DNA from: Thermoplasmata archaeon
Lineage (GTDB): Archaea > Thermoplasmatota > Thermoplasmata > Lutacidiplasmatales > UBA184
Direction: 5' to 3'
Length of the DNA: 29,891 nucleotides
Assembly (NCBI GenBank): GCA_030043255.1
Contig: JASHYB010000089.1
Location: forward strand, 1 to 29,891
Positions within the stretch are counted from its first letter, which is position 1. The number at the start of each line of letters is the position of its first letter. A model generated the notes under the pieces. The model ran no database searches. It was not told the DNA's origin and worked only from the letters and a program-made list of their open reading frames with translations. The translations under genes were made by a program, and so were the position numbers. This document shows positions 1 through 8,362 of this stretch, one piece after another.

Positions 1-408
1 GGCCTCGGCTACGTCCGCCTGGGCCAGAGCGCGACGACCCTCTCCGGCGGCGAGGCGCAGCGGATCAAGATCGCCTACGAGCTCGCGAAGCCCCCGACGG
101 GCCGGACCCTCTACCTGCTGGACGAGCCGACGACCGGCCTGCACTTCGCCGACGTCGAGCGGCTGCTCGCCGTGCTGTTCCGCCTGCGCTCCGGCGGCAA
201 CACCGTCGTGGTCATCGAGCACAATCTGGACGTCCTCAAGAGCGCCGACTGGCTGATCGACCTCGGCCCCGAGGGCGGCAACGCGGGGGGCCACGTCGTC
301 GTGGCCGGGACCCCGGAGGACGTCGCCCGCTCCTCGCGCTCGCACACCGGCCGCTTCCTCGCGCCGCTGCTCGGCCGCGGGAAGCTCGCCCCCCGGCTCG
401 CGGCATGA
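1..408 (+). CDS. uvrA: UvrABC excinuclease subunit A, C-terminal fragment
   Basis: This is the 3' end of uvrA; its start lies before the window. UvrA is the damage-recognition ATPase of bacterial-type nucleotide excision repair and loads UvrB on damaged DNA. The visible 135 residues are the second ABC ATPase half: the signature [12 protein letters not shown], the Walker B stretch [17 protein letters not shown], and the switch histidine in VVIEHN, followed by the usual IDLGPEGG and VAGTPEDVA segments. The stop overlaps the uvrC start in an ATGA arrangement (405-408), so the two are probably one transcript with coupled translation. UvrA in archaea is known mainly from mesophilic euryarchaea and is considered transferred from bacteria. 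Identification is secure; only the extent is incomplete. Confidence 0.96.
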   Translation, partial: GLGYVRLGQSATTLSGGEAQRIKIAYELAKPPTGRTLYLLDEPTTGLHFADVERLLAVLFRLRSGGNTVVVIEHNLDVLKSADWLIDLGPEGGNAGGHVVVAGTPEDVARSSRSHTGRFLAPLLGRGKLAPRLAA

Positions 409-2111
409 CCGCCGGCGCACCGGAGCCCCGCGGCGAGTTCGTCCGCGCGAGCGAGCTCGCCGCCGCGACCGGCGAGGGGTTCCGCACCGGCCCGGACGCC
501 CCCGGGGTCTACCTGTTCCGCTCCCCCCAGGGGGAGGTCGTCTACGTCGGCAAGGCCCGCAGCCTGCGCCGGCGCGTCCTGGACCACCTGCGCGCCCGGG
601 TCGAGAAGGACGGGACGATCCTGGCGCAGAGCGCGAGCGTCGAGTTCGTCCCGACCGCCAGCGAGCGCGAGGCGCTGCTGCTCGAGGCGAGCCTGATCAA
701 GCAGTACCAGCCGCCGTACAACGTCCTGCTGAAGGACGACCGCAGCTATCCGTACCTCGCGGTCACCACCGGCGAGGAGTTCCCGCGGATCCTCCTCGTG
801 CGGCGGCCGCGACGTCGGCCCGGCCAGCTGCTGTTCGGTCCGTACACGAGCGCCCGTGAGGCGCGGGGGGTCGAGCGACTGCTCGGGGACCTCTTCCGGC
901 TCCGCCGGTGCGTCAAGCTGCCGAACCAGGCCTGCCTGTACTACCACCTCGGGGTCTGCAGCGCCCCGTGCGTCGGCAAGATCGCTCCGGAGGCGTACCG
1001 CGCCGACGTGCAGAAGGCGGTCGAGATCCTGCGGGGCCGGGCCGCCGCGGTCCGGCCGATGGTCGAGGAGGAGATGCTCGCGGCGGCGCGGCGGGAGGAG
1101 TTCGAGCGGGCCGGCCTCCTGCGGGACGCCCTCGCCGGGCTCGGCGCCCTCGCCGAGCGCCAGGCGGTCGTCGGGCGAGGCTCCGGCCGCGCTGACGTGC
1201 TCGCCCTCGCCTACCCGAACGAGCCGTCGACCCTGCGCGTGGCGATCGGCCTGCTGCGCGTCGAGGACGGCGAGGTCCGGGGGACCGAGCCCCATCTGCT
1301 CGCCGTCCCCGCGGACGACGTGCCGGAGCCCGGAGAGCTCTGGCGGCAGTTCCTCACCCAGTACTACGGCGGTCGGCTCAGCCTGCCGGACCGTCTCGTC
1401 GTCGCGGGGGCCCGCCCCGCCGGCCTGGACGCGACGCTGGACGAGCTGTTCGGCGCGCGCGGGATCGAGGTCCAGTTCCGGCCGACCGGCCGCTTCGCCG
1501 CGCTCGCCGGGCTCGCCGAACGCCTCGCGCGGGCGACGGTCGACCAGGTCGTCGCGCGCCCCCCGCCCCGCGAGGTCCTGGGGGCGCTGCAGTCGCTGCT
1601 CGACCTGCCGACGATCCCGAACCGGATCGAGGGGACCGACATCTCGATCTTCCAGGGCTACGAGGCGGTCGGCTCGCTGGTCGTCTTCGAGCGCGGGGCC
1701 CCGAAGCGCTCGGAGTACCGCCGCTTCCGCATCCGGACCGTGCCCGGGACGAACGACTTCGCGATGATCGCCGAGGTGGTGCGGCGGCGCTATCTCCGCC
1801 GCGCGGCGGAGGGCGAACCGCTGCCGGACCTGCTCGTGGTGGACGGGGGGGCCGGCCAGCTGGGGGCGGCGCTCTCGTCGCTGGCCGCGCTCGGCCTGGC
1901 CGAGCGGATCCCGGCGATCGGCCTCGCCAAGCGGGAGGAGGAGGTGTACCGGCCCGACCGGCCCGAGCCGATGCGGCCGAACCCCAACGCCGCGCCGATG
2001 CTGCTGCTGCGCGCGGTCCGGGACGAGGCGCACCGGTTCGCGGTGACCTACCACCGGACCCGGCGCCGGATGCGCCTGCGCGAGGAGTTCGCGGCGGCCG
2101 CGCCGGACTAA
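405..2111 (+). CDS. uvrC: UvrABC excinuclease subunit C
   Basis: UvrC is the dual-incision nuclease of nucleotide excision repair. The N-terminal GIY-YIG domain is seen with GVY (Tyr36) and YVG (Tyr47-Gly49), followed by KARSLRRRV. Next comes a Cys-rich linker with a [13 protein letters not shown] pattern; the four cysteines match those proposed to hold an iron-sulfur cluster in E. coli UvrC. A UVR (UvrB-binding) helix pair lies near residues 222-255. The RNase H-like C-terminal nuclease has Asp412 (GTDIS), Asp480 (VVDGG) and His543 (DEAHRF), the catalytic triad. The protein stops 25 residues after that His, so the tandem helix-hairpin-helix DNA-binding tail of bacterial UvrC is missing. The ATG start overlaps the uvrA stop by 4 nt. 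It is convergent with psmA, with only 12 nt between them. Confidence 0.96.
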   Translation: MTAGAPEPRGEFVRASELAAATGEGFRTGPDAPGVYLFRSPQGEVVYVGKARSLRRRVLDHLRARVEKDGTILAQSASVEFVPTASEREALLLEASLIKQYQPPYNVLLKDDRSYPYLAVTTGEEFPRILLVRRPRRRPGQLLFGPYTSAREARGVERLLGDLFRLRRCVKLPNQACLYYHLGVCSAPCVGKIAPEAYRADVQKAVEILRGRAAAVRPMVEEEMLAAARREEFERAGLLRDALAGLGALAERQAVVGRGSGRADVLALAYPNEPSTLRVAIGLLRVEDGEVRGTEPHLLAVPADDVPEPGELWRQFLTQYYGGRLSLPDRLVVAGARPAGLDATLDELFGARGIEVQFRPTGRFAALAGLAERLARATVDQVVARPPPREVLGALQSLLDLPTIPNRIEGTDISIFQGYEAVGSLVVFERGAPKRSEYRRFRIRTVPGTNDFAMIAEVVRRRYLRRAAEGEPLPDLLVVDGGAGQLGAALSSLAALGLAERIPAIGLAKREEEVYRPDRPEPMRPNPNAAPMLLLRAVRDEAHRFAVTYHRTRRRMRLREEFAAAAPD

Positions 2112-2123
2112 CGCGGCGGGCGC

Positions 2124-2882
2124 CTAGCGCCCGCCGCCCTTGCGGTCCGGGGCCCCGATGAACGGCATCCCCTGCACGCGACGGGCGATCTCGGCGGTGG
2201 TGAGCCGACGCAGCTCCGCGTCCGGCTCCAGGATCGCGACGTCCAGCGCCTCCGCCTGGAACGGCGTCGGCGAGCCCTCCGCCACGCCCTGAACGGCGAG
2301 CTTGAACGCCGCCTCCTCGTTCGGGTGCTCGGTCAGCTTCTCCTCGAGGTAGTCGGCGACCGCGCGGCGGTTGCGGCCGATCGCGTAGGCCTTCCAGCCG
2401 ATCGTCGCCCCGCTCGGGTCGAGCTCGAGCAGTCCGGGCACGCGGCCCTGGAAGCCGCCCAACAGGAGCGAGACCGCGAACGGCCGGGTCCCGCCGAACT
2501 GGGTGTACTGCTGCAGCAGCGTGCCGAGGGCGTGGCCGAGCAGGCCGTAGGGGACCGGCTCGCCGTAGGTCAGCCGGTGGCGCTGCGCCTCGACCCGCAG
2601 GAACTCGACCAGCACGCGCGAGTCGGCGATCAGGCCGGCGGTGACGCAGCCGAGCCCGGTGTCGATGGCGAAGCTCTTCTCGATCGAGCCGGCCTCCGCT
2701 AGCGCGCTGACCGGCAGGTTGCGGTAGGCGACGAAGACGATCCCGGTGTCGTAGGTGACCGCGACCGCGGTCCCGCCCATCTGGATCGCCTGGAGCGCGT
2801 ACTCGACCTGGAACAGGCGGCCGTCCGGCGAAAAGACGGTGCTCGCCCGGTCGTACGCCATCTGGCCCGGTTGCATCTCCAT
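2124..2882 (-). CDS. psmA: 20S proteasome subunit alpha
   Basis: This encodes the outer-ring alpha subunit of the archaeal 20S proteasome (252 aa), which gates substrate entry and docks the activating ATPases. The N-terminal gate segment QMAYDRASTVFSPDGRLFQV is nearly identical to the Thermoplasma acidophilum protein. Lys69 in SIEK corresponds to Lys66 of the T. acidophilum subunit, which forms the pocket for HbYX tails of activators. The reading frame stays open far upstream, but the Met at 2880-2882 gives the family-typical N-terminus; a Met two codons later is equally possible. Divergence from the norm is visible after the gate (VAYRNLPVSALAEAG). The beta subunit is not in the window. A tRNA-like element lies about 30 nt upstream on the same strand. 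Confidence 0.95.
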   Translation of the reverse strand: MEMQPGQMAYDRASTVFSPDGRLFQVEYALQAIQMGGTAVAVTYDTGIVFVAYRNLPVSALAEAGSIEKSFAIDTGLGCVTAGLIADSRVLVEFLRVEAQRHRLTYGEPVPYGLLGHALGTLLQQYTQFGGTRPFAVSLLLGGFQGRVPGLLELDPSGATIGWKAYAIGRNRRAVADYLEEKLTEHPNEEAAFKLAVQGVAEGSPTPFQAEALDVAILEPDAELRRLTTAEIARRVQGMPFIGAPDRKGGGR

Positions 2883-2911
2883 CGCGTCGCTGCCCTCCGA
2901 ACGGCGCGGCG

Positions 2912-2995
2912 AGCCGGGCAGGGGATTTGAACCTGCGCCCCGCCGTCGCGCGCGGCCCACCTGGTGGCGTTGCTCTACCGTCGGGCCGGCCCGGC
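2912..2995 (-). tRNA. Degenerate or intron-containing tRNA-like element, isotype uncertain
   Basis: On the minus strand a 7-bp acceptor pairs perfectly (GCCGGGC with GCCCGGC). There is a D-loop-like GACGGTAGAGC and a T-loop GGTTCAAATCC. An anticodon-type stem of CGCC/GGCG encloses a 21-nt loop, which would fit a 14-nt intron in a 7-nt loop. Several hallmarks are broken: positions 8 and 33 would be C rather than T, one D-stem pair is lost, and the T-stem pairs only if two G residues are missing or the loop has 9 nt. If an intron is removed after position 37 the anticodon would read CAG, but no long variable arm for Leu is present. A weak A-rich box lies about 27 nt upstream (near 3017-3027). 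It may be a pseudo-tRNA, a divergent tRNA or contain sequence errors. Confidence 0.45.
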
Positions 2996-3054
2996 CCTCG
3001 GCCGGCGCCAGCGGAAGCGCTTTGTGGAACCCTGGAGCAGGGACCGGTCCGACC

Positions 3055-4194
3055 GTGACGCCCGACGGCCTCGTCCAGCTGCCGATGGCCTCCAGCCACC
3101 GCGGGGCGCTGTCGCCGGCCTGCACCCAGTGCGCCGAGGGGCGCAAGATGGTCCTGTTCGTCACCGGGCTGTGCCGGTTCCGCTGCTTTTACTGCCCGGT
3201 CTCGCCGACGCGCAACCAGCTCGACGTCGTCTACGCCAACGAGCGCCGCGTGCTCGCGGACGCCGACCTCCTGGACGAGGCGAGGGCAATCGGGGCGGCC
3301 GGGACGGGGATCACGGGAGGGGACCCGCTGGGGGTCATCGACCGGGTCGAGCACTACGTCCGGCTCCTGAAGGGGGAGTTCGGCCCGTCCCACCACATCC
3401 ACCTGTACACCCACGAGCCGAACCCCGAGAAGCTCCAGCGGCTGGCCCGGGCGGGGCTGGACGAGTTCCGCCTGCACATCCCGCACTACCTGTGGGGGCC
3501 GCTCGCCGGCGCCGGGGGGGCGTACCGGGCGGTGCTGGAAGAGGCGCCGAGCTGGGGGCTCCGCCGCGGCGTGGAGATCCCGGTGCTGCCCGAGAAGGAG
3601 GCGGAGCTGCGGCGGTTGTTGCGGACGCTGGAGGAGATCGGCGTCGACTTCGTCAACCTGAACGAGCTCGAGTTCTCCGAGACGAACGAGTCGAACCTGT
3701 TCGAGCGCGGCTACCGGACCGACCCGGCGAACGGCTGGGGGGTCCGGGGGAGCCGGGCGGTCGCCGAACGGCTGGTCCGTGACCTGCGCCTTCGGGTGCC
3801 GGTCCACTACTGCTCCTCCCGCTTCAAGGACGGCGTGCAGCTGCGTCAGCGGTTGCTCCGCCGCGCGGAGCGGACCGCGCCGCCGTTCGCCCGGACGACC
3901 GCCGACGGGACGGTGGTCCTCGGGATCGTCGAGGCCGGCCGCCAGCGGGACCTCGGTCGCTGGGCCCACCGGGTCGCCGCCCAGCTCCAGGTGCGGCCGG
4001 GCCGCTACCGGCTCGATCCGGCCGGTCGCCGGCTGGAGGTCGACGCCGTGCGGCTGCGCCGCTTCGCCGGCCGGCTGCGCGCGCCGGCGTTCGAGGTGGA
4101 GCGGTACCCGACCGCGGACGCGCTGGAGGTCGAGCGCGCCCCCCTCAACGCGGCCGCGAGGTCGAGGCTCGGCGTGGGCGGCGGCGGGACGTAA
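3055..4194 (+). CDS. Radical SAM protein related to pyruvate formate-lyase activating enzymes (COG2108-like)
   Basis: This is a predicted [4Fe-4S]/S-adenosylmethionine radical enzyme of about 379 aa and unknown substrate. The cluster motif is Cys40-x3-Cys44-x2-Cys47 in VTGLCRFRCFYCPVS, followed by the SAM-binding GITGGDPL and the HIHLYTHEP strand. A second pair, Cys23-x2-Cys26, just ahead of the barrel could bind another metal or cluster. The layout resembles the archaeal family I know as COG2108; that assignment is from memory of its motifs, not a search. The C-terminal third is a separate Arg-rich domain. The GTG at 3055 is chosen because upstream sequence is occupied by the tRNA-like element and is not family-like; the ATG at 3085 is an alternative. 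Its 3' end overlaps the convergent Cys-rich gene by 190 nt. Confidence 0.85.
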   Translation: MTPDGLVQLPMASSHRGALSPACTQCAEGRKMVLFVTGLCRFRCFYCPVSPTRNQLDVVYANERRVLADADLLDEARAIGAAGTGITGGDPLGVIDRVEHYVRLLKGEFGPSHHIHLYTHEPNPEKLQRLARAGLDEFRLHIPHYLWGPLAGAGGAYRAVLEEAPSWGLRRGVEIPVLPEKEAELRRLLRTLEEIGVDFVNLNELEFSETNESNLFERGYRTDPANGWGVRGSRAVAERLVRDLRLRVPVHYCSSRFKDGVQLRQRLLRRAERTAPPFARTTADGTVVLGIVEAGRQRDLGRWAHRVAAQLQVRPGRYRLDPAGRRLEVDAVRLRRFAGRLRAPAFEVERYPTADALEVERAPLNAAARSRLGVGGGGT

Positions 4195-4370
4195 CCCTCG
4201 TCGCAGGCGTGGCCTCCCCAGGTCAGGTAGCGGTCCTCGCCCCGGCGGTTCTTGATCGAGCAGGGGCCCCAGCCGTCGTCCTCGGCGCCGTACCACATCG
4301 GGCAATCCCGGCAGCGCAGCGGGACCGCGGCAGGGTCGGGACGGTTGGCCGCCCTGTCCGCAGCGCTCAC
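4005..4370 (-). CDS. Small Cys-rich protein, predicted metal binding
   Basis: This 121-aa protein is of unknown function. The first 60 residues look like a conserved compact metal-binding domain: Cys20-x2-Cys23 (RCRDCPMWYG), Cys37 in WGPCSIK, an acidic/aromatic stretch GEDRYLTWGG, and Cys56 in HACDEGY. The remaining 60 residues are Ser/Arg-rich, lie opposite the end of the radical SAM gene and look unconstrained. Translation starts at a GTG that shares four bases (GTGA) with the folD stop, which argues for coupled expression with folD. A four-Cys arrangement of this sort could bind Zn or an iron-sulfur cluster; I cannot tell which. The N-terminal domain is convincing; the exact C-terminal end is less so. 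Confidence 0.7.
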   Translation of the reverse strand: MSAADRAANRPDPAAVPLRCRDCPMWYGAEDDGWGPCSIKNRRGEDRYLTWGGHACDEGYVPPPPTPSLDLAAALRGARSTSSASAVGYRSTSNAGARSRPAKRRSRTASTSSRRPAGSSR

Positions 4371-5260
4371 GAGGCCTCCGTCGCGCCGCTGAGGATCTTC
4401 CAGGAGCTCACGGTGGCGGCCATCAGCTCGGCGACGGTCACCGGTCCGACCCCTCCGGGGACCGGGGTGAGGGAGGCGGCCCAGCCGTCCAGCGCCCGGG
4501 GGTCGGCGTCCCCGACCGCCTTCTGCGCGCCGGGCCGCTCCGGATCCGGCACGCTGGACAGGCCGACGTCGACCACGTGCGCCCCCTCGGGGACGGTCGT
4601 GCGGTCCAGCAGCCCCGGGCGCCCCACGCAGGAGAAGATCGTGGTCGTTCCCGCCAGCCCGCGGGCGAGGTCCCCGCTCCGGGAGTGGAGCAGGGTCACG
4701 GCGGCGTTCGCCCCCGGCGGCGGCGAGGCGAGCAGGACGGCGAGCGGCAATCCGACCGTCGGCGAGCGCCCCACGACGGCCACGCGCTCCCCTTCGAGCG
4801 GGAGCCGGTAATGCTGGGCGATCGCCAGCGCGGCCCGGGCGACGGCCGGGACCTGGACCGGGCGCTGGCCGAGCAGGCGGCCGAGGTTCCGGGCGCCGAC
4901 CCCGTCCACGTCCTTCTCCACCCGGAGCTCGTCGACCGCGCGGAAGAAGTCGAACGGGGGCGGCAGCGGGTGCTCGACCAGCACCCCGTGGACGGCCGGG
5001 TCGCGGTCGAGCCCGCGCAGCGCCGCGACCAGCGCCTCCGGCCCGTCGGCCGGCGCCAGCGCGGTGTCCCGGAACGTGATGCCGAGCGCCGCCGCGGCCT
5101 TGGCCTGCCGCCGCAGGTAGAACCGGAACGGGCTGTCGACCCCACGATGGACGCTGACGAGGGACGGGGGCAGGTCCCCCGGACGGCCCGCGGCGATGGC
5201 GCTCCGGCTCGCCGCGTCGGTCGCCTCGGCGACCGGTCGGCCCTCCAGGCGGACCGTCAT
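4367..5260 (-). CDS. folD: FolD-like methylenetetrahydrofolate dehydrogenase with altered catalytic residues
   Basis: This is a 297-aa member of the FolD family, which normally oxidises 5,10-methylene-THF with NADP+ and hydrolyses methenyl-THF to 10-formyl-THF. The family fold is clear: KDVDG, the nucleotide-binding [22 protein letters not shown] and the C-terminal [12 protein letters not shown]. Two active-site residues differ. Aligning [15 protein letters not shown] with the human YINVKLKAAEEIGI segment puts Gln at the catalytic Lys (Lys56 in human; codon 5105-5107 here), and LVEHPLP puts Glu at the conserved Gln (Gln100 in human). Human Lys56-to-Gln mutants are reported to lose cyclohydrolase while keeping dehydrogenase activity, so this protein may be dehydrogenase-only. 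The usual PCTP segment is also altered to VQVPA. Start ATG has a TATA-like box 36 nt upstream. Confidence 0.88.
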   Translation of the reverse strand: MTVRLEGRPVAEATDAASRSAIAAGRPGDLPPSLVSVHRGVDSPFRFYLRRQAKAAAALGITFRDTALAPADGPEALVAALRGLDRDPAVHGVLVEHPLPPPFDFFRAVDELRVEKDVDGVGARNLGRLLGQRPVQVPAVARAALAIAQHYRLPLEGERVAVVGRSPTVGLPLAVLLASPPPGANAAVTLLHSRSGDLARGLAGTTTIFSCVGRPGLLDRTTVPEGAHVVDVGLSSVPDPERPGAQKAVGDADPRALDGWAASLTPVPGGVGPVTVAELMAATVSSWKILSGATEAS

Positions 5261-5291
5261 CCGAACCCCCCGGCCGCTCGAGCGGACCGGC

Positions 5292-5299
5292 GTAGATAA
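5292..5299 (-). promoter_or_regulatory. TATA-like box for folD
   Basis: TTATCTAC on the minus strand is centred about 36 nt before the folD ATG, in an otherwise GC-rich gap between the divergent folD and lonB genes. The spacing predicts a leader of about 10 nt. Confidence 0.5.
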
Positions 5300-5371
5300 C
5301 GGGCGGCGGCCTCGTGAACCGCCGCTTCAACCGCCCGTCCGGACAGGAGGTCGCCAGGCCGCCAGCGCGAG

Positions 5372-5380
5372 GATATATAC
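5372..5380 (+). promoter_or_regulatory. TATA box for lonB
   Basis: GATATATAC, preceded by the purine-containing GCGAG, is the best TATA match in the window. It sits about 66 nt upstream of the lonB ATG, so transcription would begin near 5403 and leave a leader of about 40 nt. Confidence 0.6.
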
Positions 5381-5441
5381 CGACCTCCGCCTTGATAGCC
5401 CGGCGGAACGGGCCCGGGGGGAAAGGGTCCGGGAAGCCTCC

Positions 5442-7520
5442 ATGGACGAGGGCGCGGGCACACCGTCGCAGAGCAACGCCGGCGCAGCTCCGCCGCCCGC
5501 CAACACCGACCCCGGTGCTCAGGACCCCACCTCCCCCCAGTCGCTGACCGAGCTGGAGCAGTGGTCCGCCAGCCTGTCGTACCAGTCGACCGCCGACGTG
5601 GAGGTCCCGGCGCGCCTGCTCGACCAGGTGATCGGGCAGGACGAGGCCGTCGAGGTCGCCCGCAAGGCGGCGACCCAGAAGCGGCACATGATCCTGATCG
5701 GCGAGCCCGGCACCGGCAAGAGCATGCTCGCCCGGGCGATGACCGATTTCCTGCCGCGGGAGCCGCTGCAGGACATCCTGGCCTACCCCAACACCGAGGA
5801 CGCGAACGAGCCGAAGATCCGGGTCGTGCCGGCCGGCAAGGGCAAGGAGATCGTCGCCGCGCAGAAGCTGGAGGCGGCGCAGAAGAAGGAGACGCGGACG
5901 TTCATCTTCGTGGCGATCTCGCTCGCGGTGATGGCGGTCGTCCTGTACATCGTCATCGCCTCCAAGGGCCAGGACCTCACCGCGCTGCTGCTGGGGATCC
6001 TGATCGTGGTGTTCATCTACGCGCTCGCCCGCTTCTCGGGCGGCCGGACCGATTCCGGCAGCGGCGTCGCCAAGCTGCTCGTCAGCCACGCCCCGGACGA
6101 GCGGCCGCCGTTCGTGGACGCGACCGGCGCGCACGCCGGCGCGCTGCTCGGGGACGTCAAGCACGACCCGTTCCAGTCCGGCGGGCTCGAGACCCCGCCC
6201 CACGAGCGGGTCGAGGTGGGCGCGATCCACAAGGCGAACGGCGGCGTGCTGTTCGTCGACGAGATCAACCTGCTCAAGATCGAGAGCCAGCACTCGCTGC
6301 TGACCGCGCTGCAGGAGCGCAAGTTCCCGATCGTCGGCCAGTCCGAGCGCTCGGCCGGGGCGATGGTGAAGACCGAACCGGTCCCCGCCGACTTCGTCCT
6401 GGTCGCGGCGGGCAATGTCGACAGCGTCCAGACGATGCACCCGGCGCTCCGCTCGCGCATCCGGGGCTACGGCTACGAGCTGTACGTCAAGACGACCATG
6501 CCGGACGTGCCGGAGAACCGGCTCAAGCTCGTCCGCTTCATCGCCCAGGAGGTCGCGAAGGACAAGAAGATCCCCCAGTTCGACCGGGGGGCGATCACCG
6601 AGGTGATCCGGGAGGCCCAGCGCCGTTCGGGCCGGTCCGGCCAGCTCACGCTGCGCCTGCGGGAGCTCGGCGGCCTCGTGCGGGTGGCCGGCGACATCGC
6701 GCTCAGCGAGAACCTGCCGATGGTCCACGCCGAGCAGGTCGTGAAGGCCAAGCGGGCGAGCCGCTCGCTCGAGCAGCAGATCGCCGACCGCTACATCGAG
6801 CGGCGCAAGGAGTACCGCATGTTCTCCACGGAGGGGGCGGCGGTCGGCTCGGTCAACGGGCTCGCCGCGATCAACGCCCAGACCGGCATGAGCGAGTTCA
6901 GCGGGATCGTGCTGCCGATCGTCGCGGAGATCACCCCCGCGCAGACCAAGGACGGCGGGGTCGTGGTGGCGACCGGTAAGCTCGGGGACATCGCCAAGGA
7001 GGCGGTCCAGAACGTCAGCGCCCTGATCAAGAAGTACACCGGCGAGGACATCTCGCGCTTCGACATCCACATCCAGTTCGTCGGCACCTCCGACGGGGTC
7101 GAGGGGGACAGCGCCTCGGTCTCGATCGCCACCGCGGTCATCAGCGCCCTCGAGGGGGTGCCGGTCGACCAGGCGGTCGCCATGACCGGCTCCTTGAGCG
7201 TCCGCGGCCAGGTGCTGCCGGTGGGCGGGGTCACGGCGAAGGTCGAGGCGGCCGCCGACTCCGGCATCAAGCGGGTCCTCATCCCCGAGGACAACATGGA
7301 GGACCTGGTGCTGGAGACGCGCTACCGGGGCGCGATCGAGGTGATCCCGGTGCGGACGCTGCGGGACGTCCTCAAGTACGCCCTGGTCGGCCAGGGCTCG
7401 CAGAAGGAGACGCTCCTCGGTCGCCTTGCGGCGATGGTCCACGCCACCAGCCGGACCGGGGAGGAGGCCCCCGCGTCGGGCGTCGCCCCGTCGTCGCCCG
7501 GTCGCCCGGCCGGCTCGTGA
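5442..7520 (+). CDS. lonB: Archaeal Lon protease (LonB), membrane-anchored
   Basis: This is an ATP-dependent protease of 692 aa that degrades misfolded and regulatory proteins at the inner face of the membrane. An N-terminal tail of about 55 residues rich in Ala/Pro/Ser precedes the AAA+ domain. Walker A is GEPGTGKS (87-94) and Walker B is VLFVDEIN (Asp273-Glu274). Two transmembrane helices (about 154-173 and 179-203) are inserted between the Walker motifs, the LonB hallmark. Sensor 1 is AAGN. The protease domain has Ser557 in EGDSAS and Lys600 in [10 protein letters not shown]; their 43-residue spacing equals that of the E. coli Lon Ser-Lys dyad. There is no large bacterial LonA N-domain. 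ATG 5442 is preferred over longer in-frame extensions because the TATA box lies upstream of it. The stop overlaps the next gene (GTGA). Confidence 0.96.
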   Translation: MDEGAGTPSQSNAGAAPPPANTDPGAQDPTSPQSLTELEQWSASLSYQSTADVEVPARLLDQVIGQDEAVEVARKAATQKRHMILIGEPGTGKSMLARAMTDFLPREPLQDILAYPNTEDANEPKIRVVPAGKGKEIVAAQKLEAAQKKETRTFIFVAISLAVMAVVLYIVIASKGQDLTALLLGILIVVFIYALARFSGGRTDSGSGVAKLLVSHAPDERPPFVDATGAHAGALLGDVKHDPFQSGGLETPPHERVEVGAIHKANGGVLFVDEINLLKIESQHSLLTALQERKFPIVGQSERSAGAMVKTEPVPADFVLVAAGNVDSVQTMHPALRSRIRGYGYELYVKTTMPDVPENRLKLVRFIAQEVAKDKKIPQFDRGAITEVIREAQRRSGRSGQLTLRLRELGGLVRVAGDIALSENLPMVHAEQVVKAKRASRSLEQQIADRYIERRKEYRMFSTEGAAVGSVNGLAAINAQTGMSEFSGIVLPIVAEITPAQTKDGGVVVATGKLGDIAKEAVQNVSALIKKYTGEDISRFDIHIQFVGTSDGVEGDSASVSIATAVISALEGVPVDQAVAMTGSLSVRGQVLPVGGVTAKVEAAADSGIKRVLIPEDNMEDLVLETRYRGAIEVIPVRTLRDVLKYALVGQGSQKETLLGRLAAMVHATSRTGEEAPASGVAPSSPGRPAGS

Positions 7521-7753
7521 AGGGACCGCTGCGCCCTCCGGCGCACGCGCCGAGCGGACCGCGCCCGCTCCTGCGGTCCCCCGAGGACCCGGAGGAGGCG
7601 AAGTTCTACGACCGGGAGTGCTACGAGTTCAACCGGCAGCTCGCGCCGACCTCCAACGATCGGTACTGCGAGCACTGCCGGCACTACCTGACGTCGCGCT
7701 GCCCGCACATCGACGAGTTCCTCGATGACGTGGAGGATTTGAGCCCCGAGTGA
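7517..7753 (+). CDS. Small Cys/His protein coupled to lonB
   Basis: This is an unrecognised 78-aa protein. After a Pro-rich N-terminus it has EECYEF-like helix content with Cys35, then [19 protein letters not shown]: Cys51-x2-Cys54, Cys62 and His64 make a plausible zinc-binding knuckle. It ends in a strongly acidic tail (DDVEDLSPE). Its GTG start shares four bases with the lonB stop, so it is expected to be co-translated with the protease. A cofactor or adaptor of LonB is one possibility, but that is inferred from position only. The cluster of Cys/His and the tight overlap argue that it is a real gene. Confidence 0.75.
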   Translation: MKGPLRPPAHAPSGPRPLLRSPEDPEEAKFYDRECYEFNRQLAPTSNDRYCEHCRHYLTSRCPHIDEFLDDVEDLSPE

Positions 7754-7766
7754 CTCGGCGGGCCCC

Positions 7767-8306
7767 GTGCGCGGCCTGTTCGTCGGCCGGTTCCAGCCGT
7801 TCCACCGGGGGCACCTCGGGCTGGTCCGCCAGGTGCTGGACCGGACCCCGCGAGCGCGGTTGCTACTGGTGATCGGCAGCGCCGAGCAGTCGTACACCTG
7901 GGAGAACCCGTTCACCGCCGGCGAGCGCTTCGAGATGATCGACCGGGCGCTCGCGGAGGCCCGGCTCGACCGGGTCGACGTCGTGCCGGTCGCGGACATC
8001 TCGCGCCATGCCCTGTGGGTCCGGTACCTGGAAGGGCTGCTCCCCCCGTTCGACCGGGTCTACTCGCACAATCCGCTGACCGTCCACCTCTTCGAGCGGG
8101 CCGGTTACGCCACGGAGTCTCCCGGGTGGATCGACCGACCGCACCTCGAGGGGGCGCGCATCCGCGAACGGCTGGCTCGCGGGGAGGAGGTTCGCCCGCT
8201 CGTTCCCCCGGCCGTGGCCGGCTTCCTTCGTGAGGTGGGGGGAGCGGAGCGCTTGCGGCTGCTCCGACCGGCCGGGCGGGCCGGACGCACGGCCCGACGG
8301 AACTGA
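7767..8306 (+). CDS. nadM: Nicotinamide-nucleotide adenylyltransferase (archaeal NadM type)
   Basis: This 179-aa enzyme makes NAD+ from NMN and ATP in the cytosol. Residues 3-16 (GLFVGRFQPFHRGH) carry the nucleotidyltransferase HxGH-type motif, and GSAEQSYTWENPFTAGER (37-54) is the archaeal signature. WVRYLEGLLPPFDRVYSHNPL matches the Methanocaldococcus enzyme. The third motif, usually SGTEIR, reads EGARIR (128-133): the Ile-Arg remains but the Ser and Thr are gone. The C-terminus extends about 10 residues beyond the family norm with a basic tail. The GTG start gives the expected N-terminus and is 13 nt after the preceding stop, so it is likely the third gene of the lonB operon. Confidence 0.93.
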   Translation: MRGLFVGRFQPFHRGHLGLVRQVLDRTPRARLLLVIGSAEQSYTWENPFTAGERFEMIDRALAEARLDRVDVVPVADISRHALWVRYLEGLLPPFDRVYSHNPLTVHLFERAGYATESPGWIDRPHLEGARIRERLARGEEVRPLVPPAVAGFLREVGGAERLRLLRPAGRAGRTARRN

Positions 8307-8362
8307 CCGCGGTCCCGGGCGCCGAGCCGCAAGGCGGCGTGCGTCCGGCTGCCGGCCGCGCC

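Noticed and set aside
111..2054. Long minus-strand frame of 647 codons
   Set aside because: It is the antisense shadow of uvrA/uvrC; its product is Arg/Pro/Gly-rich with no domain, as expected in high-GC DNA.
5561..6979. 472-codon plus-strand frame inside lonB
   Set aside because: It is an alternate-frame shadow; the LonB frame has all motifs.
4371..7442. Long minus-strand frame continuous through folD and lonB
   Set aside because: Only the last part (4005-4370) looks like a protein; the rest is antisense to lonB or out of frame within folD.
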